DNA of 64,000 nt from CAWGGS01 sp046704745 (GTDB lineage Bacteria; Desulfobacterota; Desulfobulbia; Desulfobulbales; Desulfocapsaceae). Shown piece after piece: positions 8,893-17,771 of this stretch. Made by a program: the position numbers and the translations under genes. A model generated the notes under the pieces. That model saw nothing but the letters and a program-made list of their open reading frames with translations. It made no database searches and was not told where the DNA came from. The DNA lies in the NCBI GenBank assembly GCA_046704745.1, contig JBJKRL010000150.1, positions 20,082-84,081 on the forward strand, read 5' to 3'. Each line of letters opens with the position of its first letter. Position 1 is the first letter of the stretch.

Positions 8893-9612
8893 ATGATTGT
8901 AAAGGTTGATACAAAAAAAAATCGTCTTTTCTTGAAGTTTGCGGGCAGTGTTTCAAAAAAAGAACTCGACAAAGTCTATACCGACGTCCGGTTCGCTGTT
9001 GCTGATATGCTGCCGGGCTTCAGTGTGATAAACGATCTTACCGAATGTGACCTTTGTCATCTCAGCGCGGTTGCCACCTACAAGAAAATTTCGAACTATC
9101 TCGTCAGAAACGGAGTAAAGGATGTTGTTCGAATAATAAATAAAGATAGTGTGGTGCTCAGACAATTCCTGAATTTTGCAGCGAGGTTTGCAGAATACAT
9201 TCCTATGTATGCCTCTACCCTTGAAGAAGCGGAAGAACTGCTTGATAAAACAGATAAGAGGAATAGGCTCCGGCTGCATTTTGCCGGCAAACTTAAAGTG
9301 GAATATTCCGCCGATATCGCTCGGGGAGAGGGGCATGTCCTTGACGTATCCACGGTTGGATGCAAAATCGCCACACCTGCATTTCCTCCTGCAGTTGGTT
9401 CTATGATTCATATTGTTATTTCATTTAATGCCCCCGAAACTGCCCAAAGGACATTCAGTACCAAGGCAAATGTTGTCAGAACTGACGAAGGCGGATTTGC
9501 TGTAGAATATCAAAACATGAACGAAGAAAAGCAAAAAGAACTCTGGCAGGATTTGCTCCGAGAATTTGATTATGATTTAGAAGTCTTCCCAGCTGATATC
9601 CATGGACTCTGA
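8893..9612 (+). CDS. PilZ-domain protein with N-terminal STAS-like region
   Basis: A 239-residue soluble protein. The C-terminal half is a PilZ domain: the RNRLR stretch gives the RxxxR c-di-GMP motif and DVSTVGCKI gives the D/NxSxxG motif. The N-terminal half (about residues 1-115) resembles SpoIIAA/STAS-like folds, with alternating beta strands and helices and INDLTECDLC, but I would not assign it firmly. The ATG at 8893 follows GAGG at good spacing and is preferred to the TTG at 8875. It probably reads c-di-GMP made by enzymes such as the GGDEF protein encoded just downstream. Confidence 0.85.
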   Translation: MIVKVDTKKNRLFLKFAGSVSKKELDKVYTDVRFAVADMLPGFSVINDLTECDLCHLSAVATYKKISNYLVRNGVKDVVRIINKDSVVLRQFLNFAARFAEYIPMYASTLEEAEELLDKTDKRNRLRLHFAGKLKVEYSADIARGEGHVLDVSTVGCKIATPAFPPAVGSMIHIVISFNAPETAQRTFSTKANVVRTDEGGFAVEYQNMNEEKQKELWQDLLREFDYDLEVFPADIHGL

Positions 9613-9670
9613 CGAACCCAAGCATAATCAGGAAAAGTAGTAATACGGCGTGGCCTGATAGTTTTTGAGG

Positions 9671-9715
9671 CTGCTAAATGCAATGTCAAATCAAGCGCTT
9701 GACGACACTTAGCAG
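9671..9715 (+). terminator. Hairpin downstream of the PilZ gene
   Basis: CTGCTAA (9671) pairs with TTAGCAG (9709), with an inner GTCAA/TTGAC pair. It is a plausible transcript end, although no clean U tract follows. A second small hairpin, TTTAAAGACC/GGTCGTTTAAA, lies at 9760-9784. The remaining bases to 10142 show no gene. Confidence 0.4.
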
Positions 9716-10142
9716 TTGAGAACCGAGAGATTCCTTCTTTTTACCATTTCTCTATTCCATTTAAAGACCGTAAGGTCGTTTAAAAGATAGCAGGTTTTTC
9801 AATTGGCCCACTCGCAAGACAAGGCTCAAATGGTAGAGCAAAAACCGAAACAGTGCTTCTATTCCCCTGTCTCATGCAAATGGCCGTGGACCCTCTTCAT
9901 CATCCATTCCCATAAATCAAATACCATCAGCCGCCAGGCATTTTTCCCTGAGATACCTTCCGGGCTTTGGTACACTGACATGCCTGAAAGAAATAATGAT
10001 TTGCGAAAGCTTTGGCTGTTCGGATAAAATAAGAAACACTTATTCCACCAAAATGCGTGGTTAGAAGAGTTGCCGGGATATTGCGTTCTGTAAGAGATGA
10101 ACTGCAAAACCTCATTGTACGGCAACGGACCTCATTGCGAAT

Positions 10143-11189
10143 ATGGAGAAAAACAGCCCAAAAATCATCTGGCAGCGTCTATGCGCCGTATTCTGTAAGC
10201 ATGTGTCACCACCAGAAAAGGAAAGGGTTGAGGAGCTGCAACGAGAGATCGAACTCCTCACTTCCCACTTTACCGATACCATATATCGGCTGAAGTATGA
10301 GTCTATGGAGTATGACTATATCAGCCCCTCCGTGTATAATTTACTTGGCTATACCCGGGAGGAGATTCGGCAGATAGGCTTTCGCTCCTTAATTGTTGAA
10401 ACCCGCATCATAAGCGAGGGTATGAAAAAAGTAGTTTCGTATGATGACTATGAACAACGGCGGAAAAACGGTGAGGTATTAAAATGGCAGGCTGATTACC
10501 TGTTGCCGGCAAAAGATGGCCGCGAGATCTGGATCTCCGATATCTCGCTGCCATGGTTTGACAATAATCACAAGATGATAGGCTCAATCGGCATTCTCCG
10601 GGATATTACTGAACGGGTTGCGGCGGAAAATTCGGTGCGAGAGGAACTTTCCAGGCTGGCGACCATTGACCCTCTAACCTGCCTGCGCAATAGAAGGTAT
10701 TTCTTCGAAAGTCTGGAAAATGAACTAAAGCGGTTGGAACGGTCCAAAGGGAACCTGGCAATGCTGCTGGTGGATGTGGACCACTTCAAGAAAATCAATG
10801 ACACCCATGGCCATAGCACTGGCGACGCCGTCCTTACCTCCATTGCCGACCTGATGCGCAATTGTCTGCGGGAGACCGATGTCTGTGCCAGGGTAGGTGG
10901 TGAGGAATTTGCAGTAATGCTGATTGCTTCATCCATCCGCTCCGCCGCACAGGCGGCCGAGCGGATGCGGATGACGATTGGCAGTCACTGTTTCCACAGC
11001 GATGGCGGCGAGCAGTTTACCTGCACTGTTTCCATTGGAGTCTGTGGAGCAGTCGGCGGAGACGGCAGAACACCCCAGGAGTTGTATAAGGTTGCCGATG
11101 AGTGTCTATACCGGGCAAAAAACAGTGGACGAAACCGGGTGGAAGCTGAGTGGGATGACAATCGAGGGACGCTGACCACTTCTCCTTGA
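10143..11189 (+). CDS. PAS-GGDEF diguanylate cyclase
   Basis: A 348-residue protein. A short coiled helix (about 20-45) precedes a PAS domain (about 45-160, with DYISPSVYNLLGYTREEI and the PAC end IGILRDITERVAAE) and a GGDEF domain (about 175-335). The active-site motif is GGEEF, which is compatible with activity, and the RETD five residues before it is a canonical RxxD inhibitory I-site. It therefore likely makes c-di-GMP in response to a signal sensed by PAS, with product inhibition. There is no transmembrane segment, so it is cytoplasmic. The nearby PilZ protein is a natural effector candidate. Confidence 0.93.
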   Translation: MEKNSPKIIWQRLCAVFCKHVSPPEKERVEELQREIELLTSHFTDTIYRLKYESMEYDYISPSVYNLLGYTREEIRQIGFRSLIVETRIISEGMKKVVSYDDYEQRRKNGEVLKWQADYLLPAKDGREIWISDISLPWFDNNHKMIGSIGILRDITERVAAENSVREELSRLATIDPLTCLRNRRYFFESLENELKRLERSKGNLAMLLVDVDHFKKINDTHGHSTGDAVLTSIADLMRNCLRETDVCARVGGEEFAVMLIASSIRSAAQAAERMRMTIGSHCFHSDGGEQFTCTVSIGVCGAVGGDGRTPQELYKVADECLYRAKNSGRNRVEAEWDDNRGTLTTSP

Positions 11190-11398
11190 CTGAGTTTGCT
11201 CTCTATTAGACAATGAGCATCGCCGAGAATCCGCTATAAGGAATGGGCAGTCGTTCACTTAGCTCGTCATCCTTTTGGAGCATAAGGAAATATCTTAACT
11301 TTTGTACCGTCATCTGGCCGGGAGGTTGGCGGAACAAACCTCGTATATCAACATGAGAATGACATTTGTCAAGGTATTGATTCTTGAGAACAGCGACA

Positions 11399-11437
11399 AT
11401 TACCCAACCACCGGCTTGAAGTCAGTGGTTGGGTAAT
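11399..11437. terminator. Strong hairpin between convergent genes
   Basis: ATTACCCAACCAC (11399-11411) pairs perfectly with GTGGTTGGGTAAT (11425-11437) and is followed by TTTATT. It lies between the convergent cyclase and acyl-CoA dehydrogenase genes and could terminate both. Confidence 0.65.
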
Positions 11438-11555
11438 TTATTGAAGATCATCATCTGTCGAATATCGTTCCAAGACGACTGGCAGCACACGGTTATTCAT
11501 GTCGTATGTTTATTTCGTGTCAGCCGATCCGCTCCATACAGTCCCGAAACCCAAA

Positions 11556-12722
11556 TCAATCCCCCGTATCTTTAAACAGTTCGCGTCCTATGAGCATCCG
11601 GCGGATCTCGCTGGTGCCGGCACCGATCTCATAGAGTTTGGCATCTCGCAATAGACGTCCGGTGGGGAACTCGTTGATATAGCCATTACCTCCCAGGCAT
11701 TGAATTGCCTCGAGGGCCATCCAGGTTGCCCGTTCCGCTGCATAGAGGATGACGGCGGCCGCATCCTTTCTAATGTTGGCGCCGGCTTCGGCGGCCTTGG
11801 CCACGGTGTAGGTGTAGGAGCGGCAGGCATTCCAGGTTGCATACATGTCGGCCAGTTTTCCCTGCATCAACTGGAAATCGCCTATGGGGCGTCCGAATTG
11901 GTGTCTCTCATGGACATAGGGCAGGACCACATCCATGCAGGCGCTCATGATCCCCAAAGGGCCGCCGGCCAGAACCAGCCTTTCAAAGTTCAGACCACTC
12001 ATCAACACGGCCACTCCGTGATCCAGTCTACCCAGGATGTTGGCCGCAGGGACGGCGCAGTTCTCAAAGACCAGCTCGCAGGTAGGAGAGCCGCGCATGC
12101 CGAGCTTGTCCAGCTTGGGGCTGGTGGAAAAACCGGCCATACCTTTTTCCACCAGGAAGGCTGTTATGCCTTTGTGGTGTTTCTCCGGGGAGGTTTTGGC
12201 ATAGACCACCAGAACGTCGGCATAAGGGCCGTTGGTGATCCACATCTTGGTCCCGTTTAAGATATAAAAATCGCCTTCTTTTTTTGCAGCCAGCCGCATG
12301 CTGACCACATCGGAACCTGACCCGGCCTCGCTCATGGCCAGGGCGCCTATATATTCCCCGGACACCAGCTTGGGCAGGTAGCGTTTTTTTTGCTCTTCCG
12401 TGGCATTGAGTTTGATCTGGTTGACACAGAGATTGGAATGGGCGCCGTAGGCCAGCCCAACCGATGCCGACCCGCGGCTGATTTCCTCCATGGCGATGAC
12501 ATGTTCGAGATATCCCATGCCGGCTCCGCCGTACTGCTCGGGCACTGTGACACCCAGAAGACCCATATCCCCCATCTTCCGCCACAGCTCCGGTGGAAAT
12601 TGGTCGTTGCGGTCAATATCGGCTGCTAACGGTGCTATCTCGTTGGCCACAAAGTCATGCACCGATTCACGCAGCAGGTCTGCAGTCTCTCCCAGTCCGA
12701 AATTCAGTTGTTGGTATGTCAT
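11556..12722 (-). CDS. ivd: Isovaleryl-CoA dehydrogenase-like acyl-CoA dehydrogenase
   Basis: A 388-residue FAD flavoenzyme oxidising a short branched acyl-CoA, most likely isovaleryl-CoA to 3-methylcrotonyl-CoA in leucine or isovalerate oxidation, passing electrons to ETF. It shows the family signatures ALAMSEAGSGSDVVSM and MWITNGPYADVLVVYAKT. GLNFERLVLAGG carries the catalytic Glu in the position typical of isovaleryl-CoA dehydrogenases (helix G rather than the usual C-terminal site). QCLGGNGYINEFPTGRLLRDAKLYEIGAGTSEI closes the protein. It is last in the minus-strand acyl-CoA cluster. No methylcrotonyl-CoA carboxylase is present here, so the route is incomplete locally. Confidence 0.9.
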   Translation of the reverse strand: MTYQQLNFGLGETADLLRESVHDFVANEIAPLAADIDRNDQFPPELWRKMGDMGLLGVTVPEQYGGAGMGYLEHVIAMEEISRGSASVGLAYGAHSNLCVNQIKLNATEEQKKRYLPKLVSGEYIGALAMSEAGSGSDVVSMRLAAKKEGDFYILNGTKMWITNGPYADVLVVYAKTSPEKHHKGITAFLVEKGMAGFSTSPKLDKLGMRGSPTCELVFENCAVPAANILGRLDHGVAVLMSGLNFERLVLAGGPLGIMSACMDVVLPYVHERHQFGRPIGDFQLMQGKLADMYATWNACRSYTYTVAKAAEAGANIRKDAAAVILYAAERATWMALEAIQCLGGNGYINEFPTGRLLRDAKLYEIGAGTSEIRRMLIGRELFKDTGD

Positions 12723-12816
12723 TATGCCCTCTCTTTAATAAAAATATAAAGCGGTTCATCTATAGAAATGTACCTATCTACTATCCAACCCAGCTGAGCT
12801 GGAAAAGAACCTTTAG

Positions 12817-12855
12817 ACAGTCTGTTTCTCGTAAAAAAACAAGAAAACAGACTGT
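12817..12855. repeat. Inverted repeat between ivd and acetoacetyl-CoA synthetase genes
   Basis: ACAGTCTGTTT (12817-12827) pairs with AAACAGACTGT (12845-12855). It resembles the hairpin at 17707-17743 in the same cluster. There is no U tract on the minus strand, so it may be a processing or stability element rather than a terminator. Confidence 0.45.
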
Positions 12856-12981
12856 TAGGTGCTAAAACGCGGGTGGCGAAGTTTATCGCAGGATTGTTCT
12901 TTCCATCTTTTCCAATGAACGTTTTATCCTGATGAACCAGAAAAAGCTGTCTTCCCGTAAGCGTAGGGCCTCATAGGAAAA

Positions 12982-14931
12982 TCAACGCTTCAGCTCATCA
13001 ATGTCGGCAAAGTAGTCAAGTGCCTCCGGGTTCTTCAGTGCATCCTTGTTCTTGACTTCCTGGCCATGAAGTACTTTGTGTACGGCAAGTTCGACTTTCT
13101 TCATGTTCAGGGTATAGGGGATGTCGGCAACAGCCACTATCTTGGCCGGGACATGCCGAGGCGAGGCATTCGCGCGGATGCTCCTGCGTATCTTATCTTG
13201 TAAGCTGTCGTCCAGGGTGCAACCCGCACACATCTTGACAAAGAGAACGACCCGGACGTCGTTTTGCCAGTTTTGGCCGACGACGACGCTGTCCTCGATC
13301 TCGTCGATCTGCTCGATGACCCGGTAAATTTCCGCTGTTCCTATCCTGACGCCTCCCGGATTCAAGGTGGCATCGGATCTCCCATACATGATGAGCCCGC
13401 CGCGTTCGGTCACCTCGATGAAGTCGCCATGGGTCCAGACGCCTGGAAACCTATCGAAATAGGCGGAGTGATATTTGGCGCCATCCTGATCATCCCAGAA
13501 GGAGATGGGCATGGAAGGAAAAGGGGCAGCGCAGACAAGTTCGCCCTGTTGTCCCACCACAGACCTTCCCTCCTCGTCATAGGCCAAGACCTTCATGCCC
13601 AGCCCCCGGCACTGCAGTTCGCCTTCGTAGACCGGCCCCATGGGATTGCCCAGGGCAAAACAACCGTTGAGGTCTGAACCGCCGGAGATGGAGGCCAGCT
13701 GCATGTCCTGTTTGATCTCGTCATAGATGAAATGGAAATCTTCTTTGGAAAGCGGAGAGCCGGTGGAGAGCAGGGCCTTTAAGGAGCTGAGATCAAATTG
13801 CCTGCGAGGTTTTACCCCGGCATTTTTCAGGGCGGCTATGTAGCCGGCGCTGGTGCCGAAGACGGTGATCTTCTCGTCTTGGGCTATGCGCCATAAGGCA
13901 TCAGGCCCTGGATGAAAGGGGTTGCCGTCATAAAGGAGCAGGGTTGCCCCGACGGCAAGCGAGGCGGTCAGCCAGTTCCACATCATCCACCCGCAGGTGG
14001 TGAAGTAGAAGATGGTATCCTCCCGTCTCAGGTCGGTATGCAGGGTCAGTTCCTTGAGTTGGTGAATCAAAACGCCGCCGGCACACTGGACCATGCATTT
14101 GGGCAGGCCTGTGGTGCCGGAGGAGTACATGATGTACAGCGGGTGCTCGAAGGGAAGTTGGGCAAAGTCGATCTCGCGGACTGTGTCCTTTACGAAATCA
14201 CGGTAATGCACGGCCTTGGGAATCTCTCTCAGATCGGCATCCTCCCTGGTGTAGGGAATAACCACGATCTTTTCGATGGACGGCAGTTCTTTGATGATGC
14301 CGGCGATTTTTCCCAGGCTGTCCAATCGTTTGCCTTTGAAAAAATAACCGTCGGCAGTGAACAAAATGCGGGGTCTGGTCTGACCGAAACGATCAAGTAC
14401 TCCTTTGATGCCGAAATCAGGCGAACACGACGACCAGACCGCGCCGAGGCTGGCGGCGGCCAGCATGGCGATGATGGATTCGGGCATGTTGGGCACGAAT
14501 CCCACGACGCGGTCTCCTGGCTGTATTCCTGCATCTTTCAGGGCTGCAGCCACTGCAGCTGTGGCAGCATACAGCTCCTTGTAGCTCATGACCCGGCGTA
14601 TGGAATTTTCACCACGGAATATCAGAGCTGTGTGGTTGTCCCGGTAGCGCAGCAGGTTTTCGGCAAAGTTCAGGCGACTGCCGGCAAACCAGTGTGCGCC
14701 AGGCATCTTAGAAGGATCATCTATGACTGTGTCCCATTTTTTTGATGCCTTGATATCGGCAAACTGCCACATTTCAGCCCAGAATTCCGTGATGTTTTCC
14801 ACGGACCATGCATACAGAGCGTCATAATCGGCAAAGTCTGTTGCCTGATGGTGGTTCACCTGCTGCATGAACCTGAACATATTGGAGTTCTTTATCCTCG
14901 TCTCCGATGGTTTCCATAAGGCTTGTGCCAT
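12982..14931 (-). CDS. Acetoacetyl-CoA synthetase
   Basis: A 649-residue ANL-superfamily ligase (ATP + acetoacetate + CoA to acetoacetyl-CoA + AMP + PPi). It has the typical AacS N-terminus (LWKPSETRIKNSNMFRFMQ), the phosphate loop YSSGTTGLPK, SGGSDLNGCF, the hinge region GDFIEVTERGGLIMYGRSDATLNPGGVRIGTAEIYR, and the acylation Lys region NMKKVELAVHKVLHG. Length matches AacS (about 650). In this cluster it would activate a 3-oxo acid before thiolytic cleavage. It is separated from the upstream ligase gene by about 40 bases, so it is probably cotranscribed with it. Confidence 0.92.
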   Translation of the reverse strand: MAQALWKPSETRIKNSNMFRFMQQVNHHQATDFADYDALYAWSVENITEFWAEMWQFADIKASKKWDTVIDDPSKMPGAHWFAGSRLNFAENLLRYRDNHTALIFRGENSIRRVMSYKELYAATAAVAAALKDAGIQPGDRVVGFVPNMPESIIAMLAAASLGAVWSSCSPDFGIKGVLDRFGQTRPRILFTADGYFFKGKRLDSLGKIAGIIKELPSIEKIVVIPYTREDADLREIPKAVHYRDFVKDTVREIDFAQLPFEHPLYIMYSSGTTGLPKCMVQCAGGVLIHQLKELTLHTDLRREDTIFYFTTCGWMMWNWLTASLAVGATLLLYDGNPFHPGPDALWRIAQDEKITVFGTSAGYIAALKNAGVKPRRQFDLSSLKALLSTGSPLSKEDFHFIYDEIKQDMQLASISGGSDLNGCFALGNPMGPVYEGELQCRGLGMKVLAYDEEGRSVVGQQGELVCAAPFPSMPISFWDDQDGAKYHSAYFDRFPGVWTHGDFIEVTERGGLIMYGRSDATLNPGGVRIGTAEIYRVIEQIDEIEDSVVVGQNWQNDVRVVLFVKMCAGCTLDDSLQDKIRRSIRANASPRHVPAKIVAVADIPYTLNMKKVELAVHKVLHGQEVKNKDALKNPEALDYFADIDELKR

Positions 14932-14972
14932 GGCTTTCTCTCCGGTTTTACCTCTTTGCTGGACATGGTGGG

Positions 14973-16625
14973 TTATTTTTCCAACTCTTTGTTTGCCATC
15001 TCCCGCAGCTTGTATTTCTGAATCTTACCGCTGGCGGTTGTTGGATAGGCTTCAACAAAAAATATATATTTCGGTATCTTATGAAATGATATCTGGTCTT
15101 TGCAGAAGTCCATGATGTCGGCATCATCTGCCTTCTGTCCGGGTTTTATCTGAATAAAAGCGGCAACCTCTTCCCCGTATTTTTCACTGGGAACACCTAC
15201 CACCTGAACATCCTTGATCTTGGGATGGGTGTAGAGAAATTCCTCAATCTCCCGCGGATAGATGTTTTCTCCGCCGCGGATAATCATATCCTTTATGCGG
15301 CCGGTTATCTTGCAGTAGCCGTTTTCATCCATCACGGCAAGGTCGCCTGTATGCAGCCAGTTGTCCTTGTCAATGGCCTTGGCCGTGGCCTCGGGCATCT
15401 TGTAGTACCCTTTCATGACGTGGTACCCACGGGTGCAGAGCTCTCCCTGCTCGCCTAACGGCATCTCTTCTCCGGTCACCGGATCGACGATTTTCACTTC
15501 GACATTGGGCAAGGCACGGCCAACAGTGGTCGTCTTCAGTTCCAGTGAGTCGCGGTCTCGGGTCTGGGTTATGCCGGGAGAGCTTTCGGTCTGGCCGTAG
15601 ACGATGGTCATCTCATCGGCGCCCATATCCTTGATGACCCGTTTCATGACCTCCACCGGGCAGGTCGACCCGGCCATGACCCCGGTGCGCAGGCTCGAAG
15701 TGTCGTACGGGTTCTTGTCCATTTCCTCGAATTCGGCGATAAACATGGTCGGCACCCCGAGCAGGGCATTGCATTTGGATGCCTGCACGGTCTTGAGTAC
15801 ATTTTGGGGCGTGAAGGAGACCACAGGGGCCATGGTGGTGCCGGAGACCATGCAGCAGAGTGTGCCGATTACGCAGCCGAAACAATGGAAGAAGGGCACT
15901 GGAATGCACATGGCATCATCCGGGGTCAGCTTCATACATTCAGCCATGCTCGAGGCGTTGCCGATCAAGTTGGTGTGGGAGAGCATAACTCCTTTGGGAA
16001 ACCCTGTGGTACCGGATGTGTACTGCATATTAATTACGTCATCCGGGGCAAGGGAGTCTAGGCGGGTCTGTAATTCATCATCCGAGATGCTCTCTCCCTT
16101 TTTCATCATTTCATCCCAGGTATACATTCCCGGCATCTTTTCCTTGCCGAGATAAATGATATTTTTTAAAAACGGTAAGTTGTCGCAGGTAAGTTTTCCG
16201 GGTTCACTGTTCTTGATCGCCGGGCAGACCTTGTCCACAACCTTGAGGTATTCATCGGGCTCCCTCACTCCTCCGGTGAGAATCAAGGTTGTGGCATCTG
16301 ATTGTTGCAGAAGGTATTCAAGTTCTTTGGCCCGGTAGTTTGTGTTTACCGTCACCAGTACGGCTCCCATCCGGGCGCTGCCGAATTGGGTGTACACCCA
16401 TTCGGGTAGATTATTGGCCCATATGGCCACCTTGTCGCCCCTGGCAATACCTAGGGCCATGAGACCTTTGGCAACGCTGTCAAAGGTCGTTCGCAGTTCC
16501 CTGAAGTTTTGCCTGATGCCCAAGGAGTGGTATTCGAGGCCGATGTTGTCTCCGAAGTTGTCAGCCAGAATATCCACAAGCCCGCCGATGGTTGTCTCTC
16601 CCACTGTGAAGTCAGGTTTTTTCAT
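14973..16625 (-). CDS. Acyl-CoA ligase (AMP-forming, FACL family)
   Basis: A 550-residue AMP-dependent acyl-CoA synthetase resembling medium-chain or branched fatty-acid ligases. Motifs are YTSGTTGFPKG (phosphate loop), YGQTESSPGITQT, the TGD stretch WLHTGDLAVMD, GRIKDMIIRGGENIYPREIEEF, and PTTASGKIQKYKL with the catalytic Lys. The ATG at 16625 sits behind GGGGGA and is preferred to the ATG four codons upstream at 16637. It likely activates the acid (for example isovalerate or a short fatty acid) that feeds the dehydrogenase encoded in the same cluster; substrate assignment is inference. Confidence 0.9.
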   Translation of the reverse strand: MKKPDFTVGETTIGGLVDILADNFGDNIGLEYHSLGIRQNFRELRTTFDSVAKGLMALGIARGDKVAIWANNLPEWVYTQFGSARMGAVLVTVNTNYRAKELEYLLQQSDATTLILTGGVREPDEYLKVVDKVCPAIKNSEPGKLTCDNLPFLKNIIYLGKEKMPGMYTWDEMMKKGESISDDELQTRLDSLAPDDVINMQYTSGTTGFPKGVMLSHTNLIGNASSMAECMKLTPDDAMCIPVPFFHCFGCVIGTLCCMVSGTTMAPVVSFTPQNVLKTVQASKCNALLGVPTMFIAEFEEMDKNPYDTSSLRTGVMAGSTCPVEVMKRVIKDMGADEMTIVYGQTESSPGITQTRDRDSLELKTTTVGRALPNVEVKIVDPVTGEEMPLGEQGELCTRGYHVMKGYYKMPEATAKAIDKDNWLHTGDLAVMDENGYCKITGRIKDMIIRGGENIYPREIEEFLYTHPKIKDVQVVGVPSEKYGEEVAAFIQIKPGQKADDADIMDFCKDQISFHKIPKYIFFVEAYPTTASGKIQKYKLREMANKELEK

Positions 16626-16867
16626 CTGTTCCCCCATTCTTTTTAAGGTGAAGGTTCGTTATCAGATAGTGTTATGGCAAAAATTCCGACAGCGGCCTTG
16701 AAAAATCTCGCCCTTGCCTCAAACCTGCCGGAAAGTTGTGGTAGTTCTCATCCTCTCTCCTTGTTCCTGTACGACATTCTGATATTGTTAAGGAGGTCCT
16801 TGGACTCTCATGACGTTAAAGACCTTTTTTATTTAAATGTCAATAAAATACGATTAGTTATAATAGA

Positions 16868-16964
16868 AGTGAGCTGTTCATTTCGCGGGACGCCATAAAC
16901 CCATCCGTGGGGGCTTCTCTGCAGCCATCCAGGCTGCAGAGACTTGAGAAACAAACAGCTCACT
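16868..16964 (-). terminator. Nested hairpin downstream of the DUF35 gene
   Basis: An outer stem AGTGAGCTGTT (16868) / AACAGCTCACT (16954) encloses an inner perfect stem TCTCTGCAGCC (16916) / GGCTGCAGAGA (16932). It lies between the DUF35 and ligase genes, both on the minus strand, and could end or attenuate the upstream transcript. No protein is predicted between 16626 and 17015. Confidence 0.5.
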
Positions 16965-17015
16965 CCCTTCCATTCCGAGAAGCTTAGTTTCAGGGGTAAT
17001 CGGATTTTTTCCCAG

Positions 17016-17606
17016 CTAGAAGCAGAATCCCTCGGGAAGTAATTCTTCTGCCGTCCCCTTGGGTACCCATGACAAATCCAAAATCGTATAGGTCGGGCCG
17101 GTGGTCTTGAAGATCGGGACCACCTCCATGCCGATTTGCGGCTCACCCACTGACAGGTAGCTCATCAGTATGGTTGCCACTCCCTCAAATTCGATGTTGA
17201 TAAATTTTATCGGTTTATCGAGTATATTGAAAGCCCCGGAACGTTCACAGACCATGAAAGTATGAACCCGGGCCGTTTTTTGCGCGATTTCAGTCAGGTC
17301 GATGACGGTATTTTTCCCCAGACAATCCGGGCAGTGAATGCGAAACGGGACGTGGGTCGTTCCGACGAACTCGCAGTGTGGATTGTCGCAACGGGTGGCC
17401 AACAGTTTTCCCTGGCTCAGGGATTCGAAAAATACGGCTTCACCCCCGTATGAGTGGATATAGGTCATATCCCTCGGATTGGTCACCCCCAGAAGTTTCC
17501 AGCCGTTGTCGGCATCGCGGATCGGAGTATTCGGGGTCAGATGGTGAAATACGCCTTTTAATCTATAGTGATTGTTCTTGACATACACTTGTCCGTACAT
17601 GCTCAT
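17016..17606 (-). CDS. DUF35 Zn-ribbon/OB-fold protein, thiolase partner
   Basis: A 196-residue protein with an N-terminal region, a zinc ribbon (CDNPHC and CPDC, about residues 73-96) and a C-terminal OB-fold of the DUF35 family. DUF35 proteins form obligate complexes with thiolase-fold enzymes, for example the archaeal thiolase/HMG-CoA synthase complex and BbsA of benzoylsuccinyl-CoA thiolase, where they shape the CoA site. It directly follows the thiolase-fold gene in transcription order, supporting a complex. It is somewhat longer at the N-terminus than minimal DUF35 proteins. Confidence 0.85.
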   Translation of the reverse strand: MSMYGQVYVKNNHYRLKGVFHHLTPNTPIRDADNGWKLLGVTNPRDMTYIHSYGGEAVFFESLSQGKLLATRCDNPHCEFVGTTHVPFRIHCPDCLGKNTVIDLTEIAQKTARVHTFMVCERSGAFNILDKPIKFINIEFEGVATILMSYLSVGEPQIGMEVVPIFKTTGPTYTILDLSWVPKGTAEELLPEGFCF

Positions 17607-17624
17607 GATGGCTCTCCTTTATTA

Positions 17625-17704
17625 GTACATCAGAAATTCATTTCTTGTCTTTAAAAATAAATTTCGTGAATGTACTTATACCCCTTTGCTAGGGTGTTAG
17701 TACC
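17625..17704. repeat. Intergenic repeat family A, copy 1
   Basis: An 80-base copy: GTACATCAGAAATTCATTT, then AAATAAATTTCGTGAATGTAC as its inverted partner, then CCCCTTTGCTAGGG. Related copies lie at 53634-53706 and 63528-63605. TTAGTAC occurs at both edges (17622 and 17697), possibly a target duplication. Confidence 0.7.
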
Positions 17705-17706
17705 TT

Positions 17707-17743
17707 CCAATCTGTTTTGTTTTTTTTTTCAAAAACAGATTGG
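17707..17743. repeat. Hairpin between thiolase and DUF35 genes
   Basis: CCAATCTGTTTT (17707-17718) pairs perfectly with AAAACAGATTGG (17732-17743) around a poly-T loop on the plus strand. Placed inside a likely operon, it may set relative expression or mRNA stability rather than end transcription. Confidence 0.5.
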
Positions 17744-17771
17744 CAAAAGATTCTTATCCAACTCTGCCGGG

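Noticed and set aside
9859..10125. 88-codon minus-strand frame between PilZ and GGDEF genes
   Set aside because: No ribosome site or family features; several overlapping frames of similar length.
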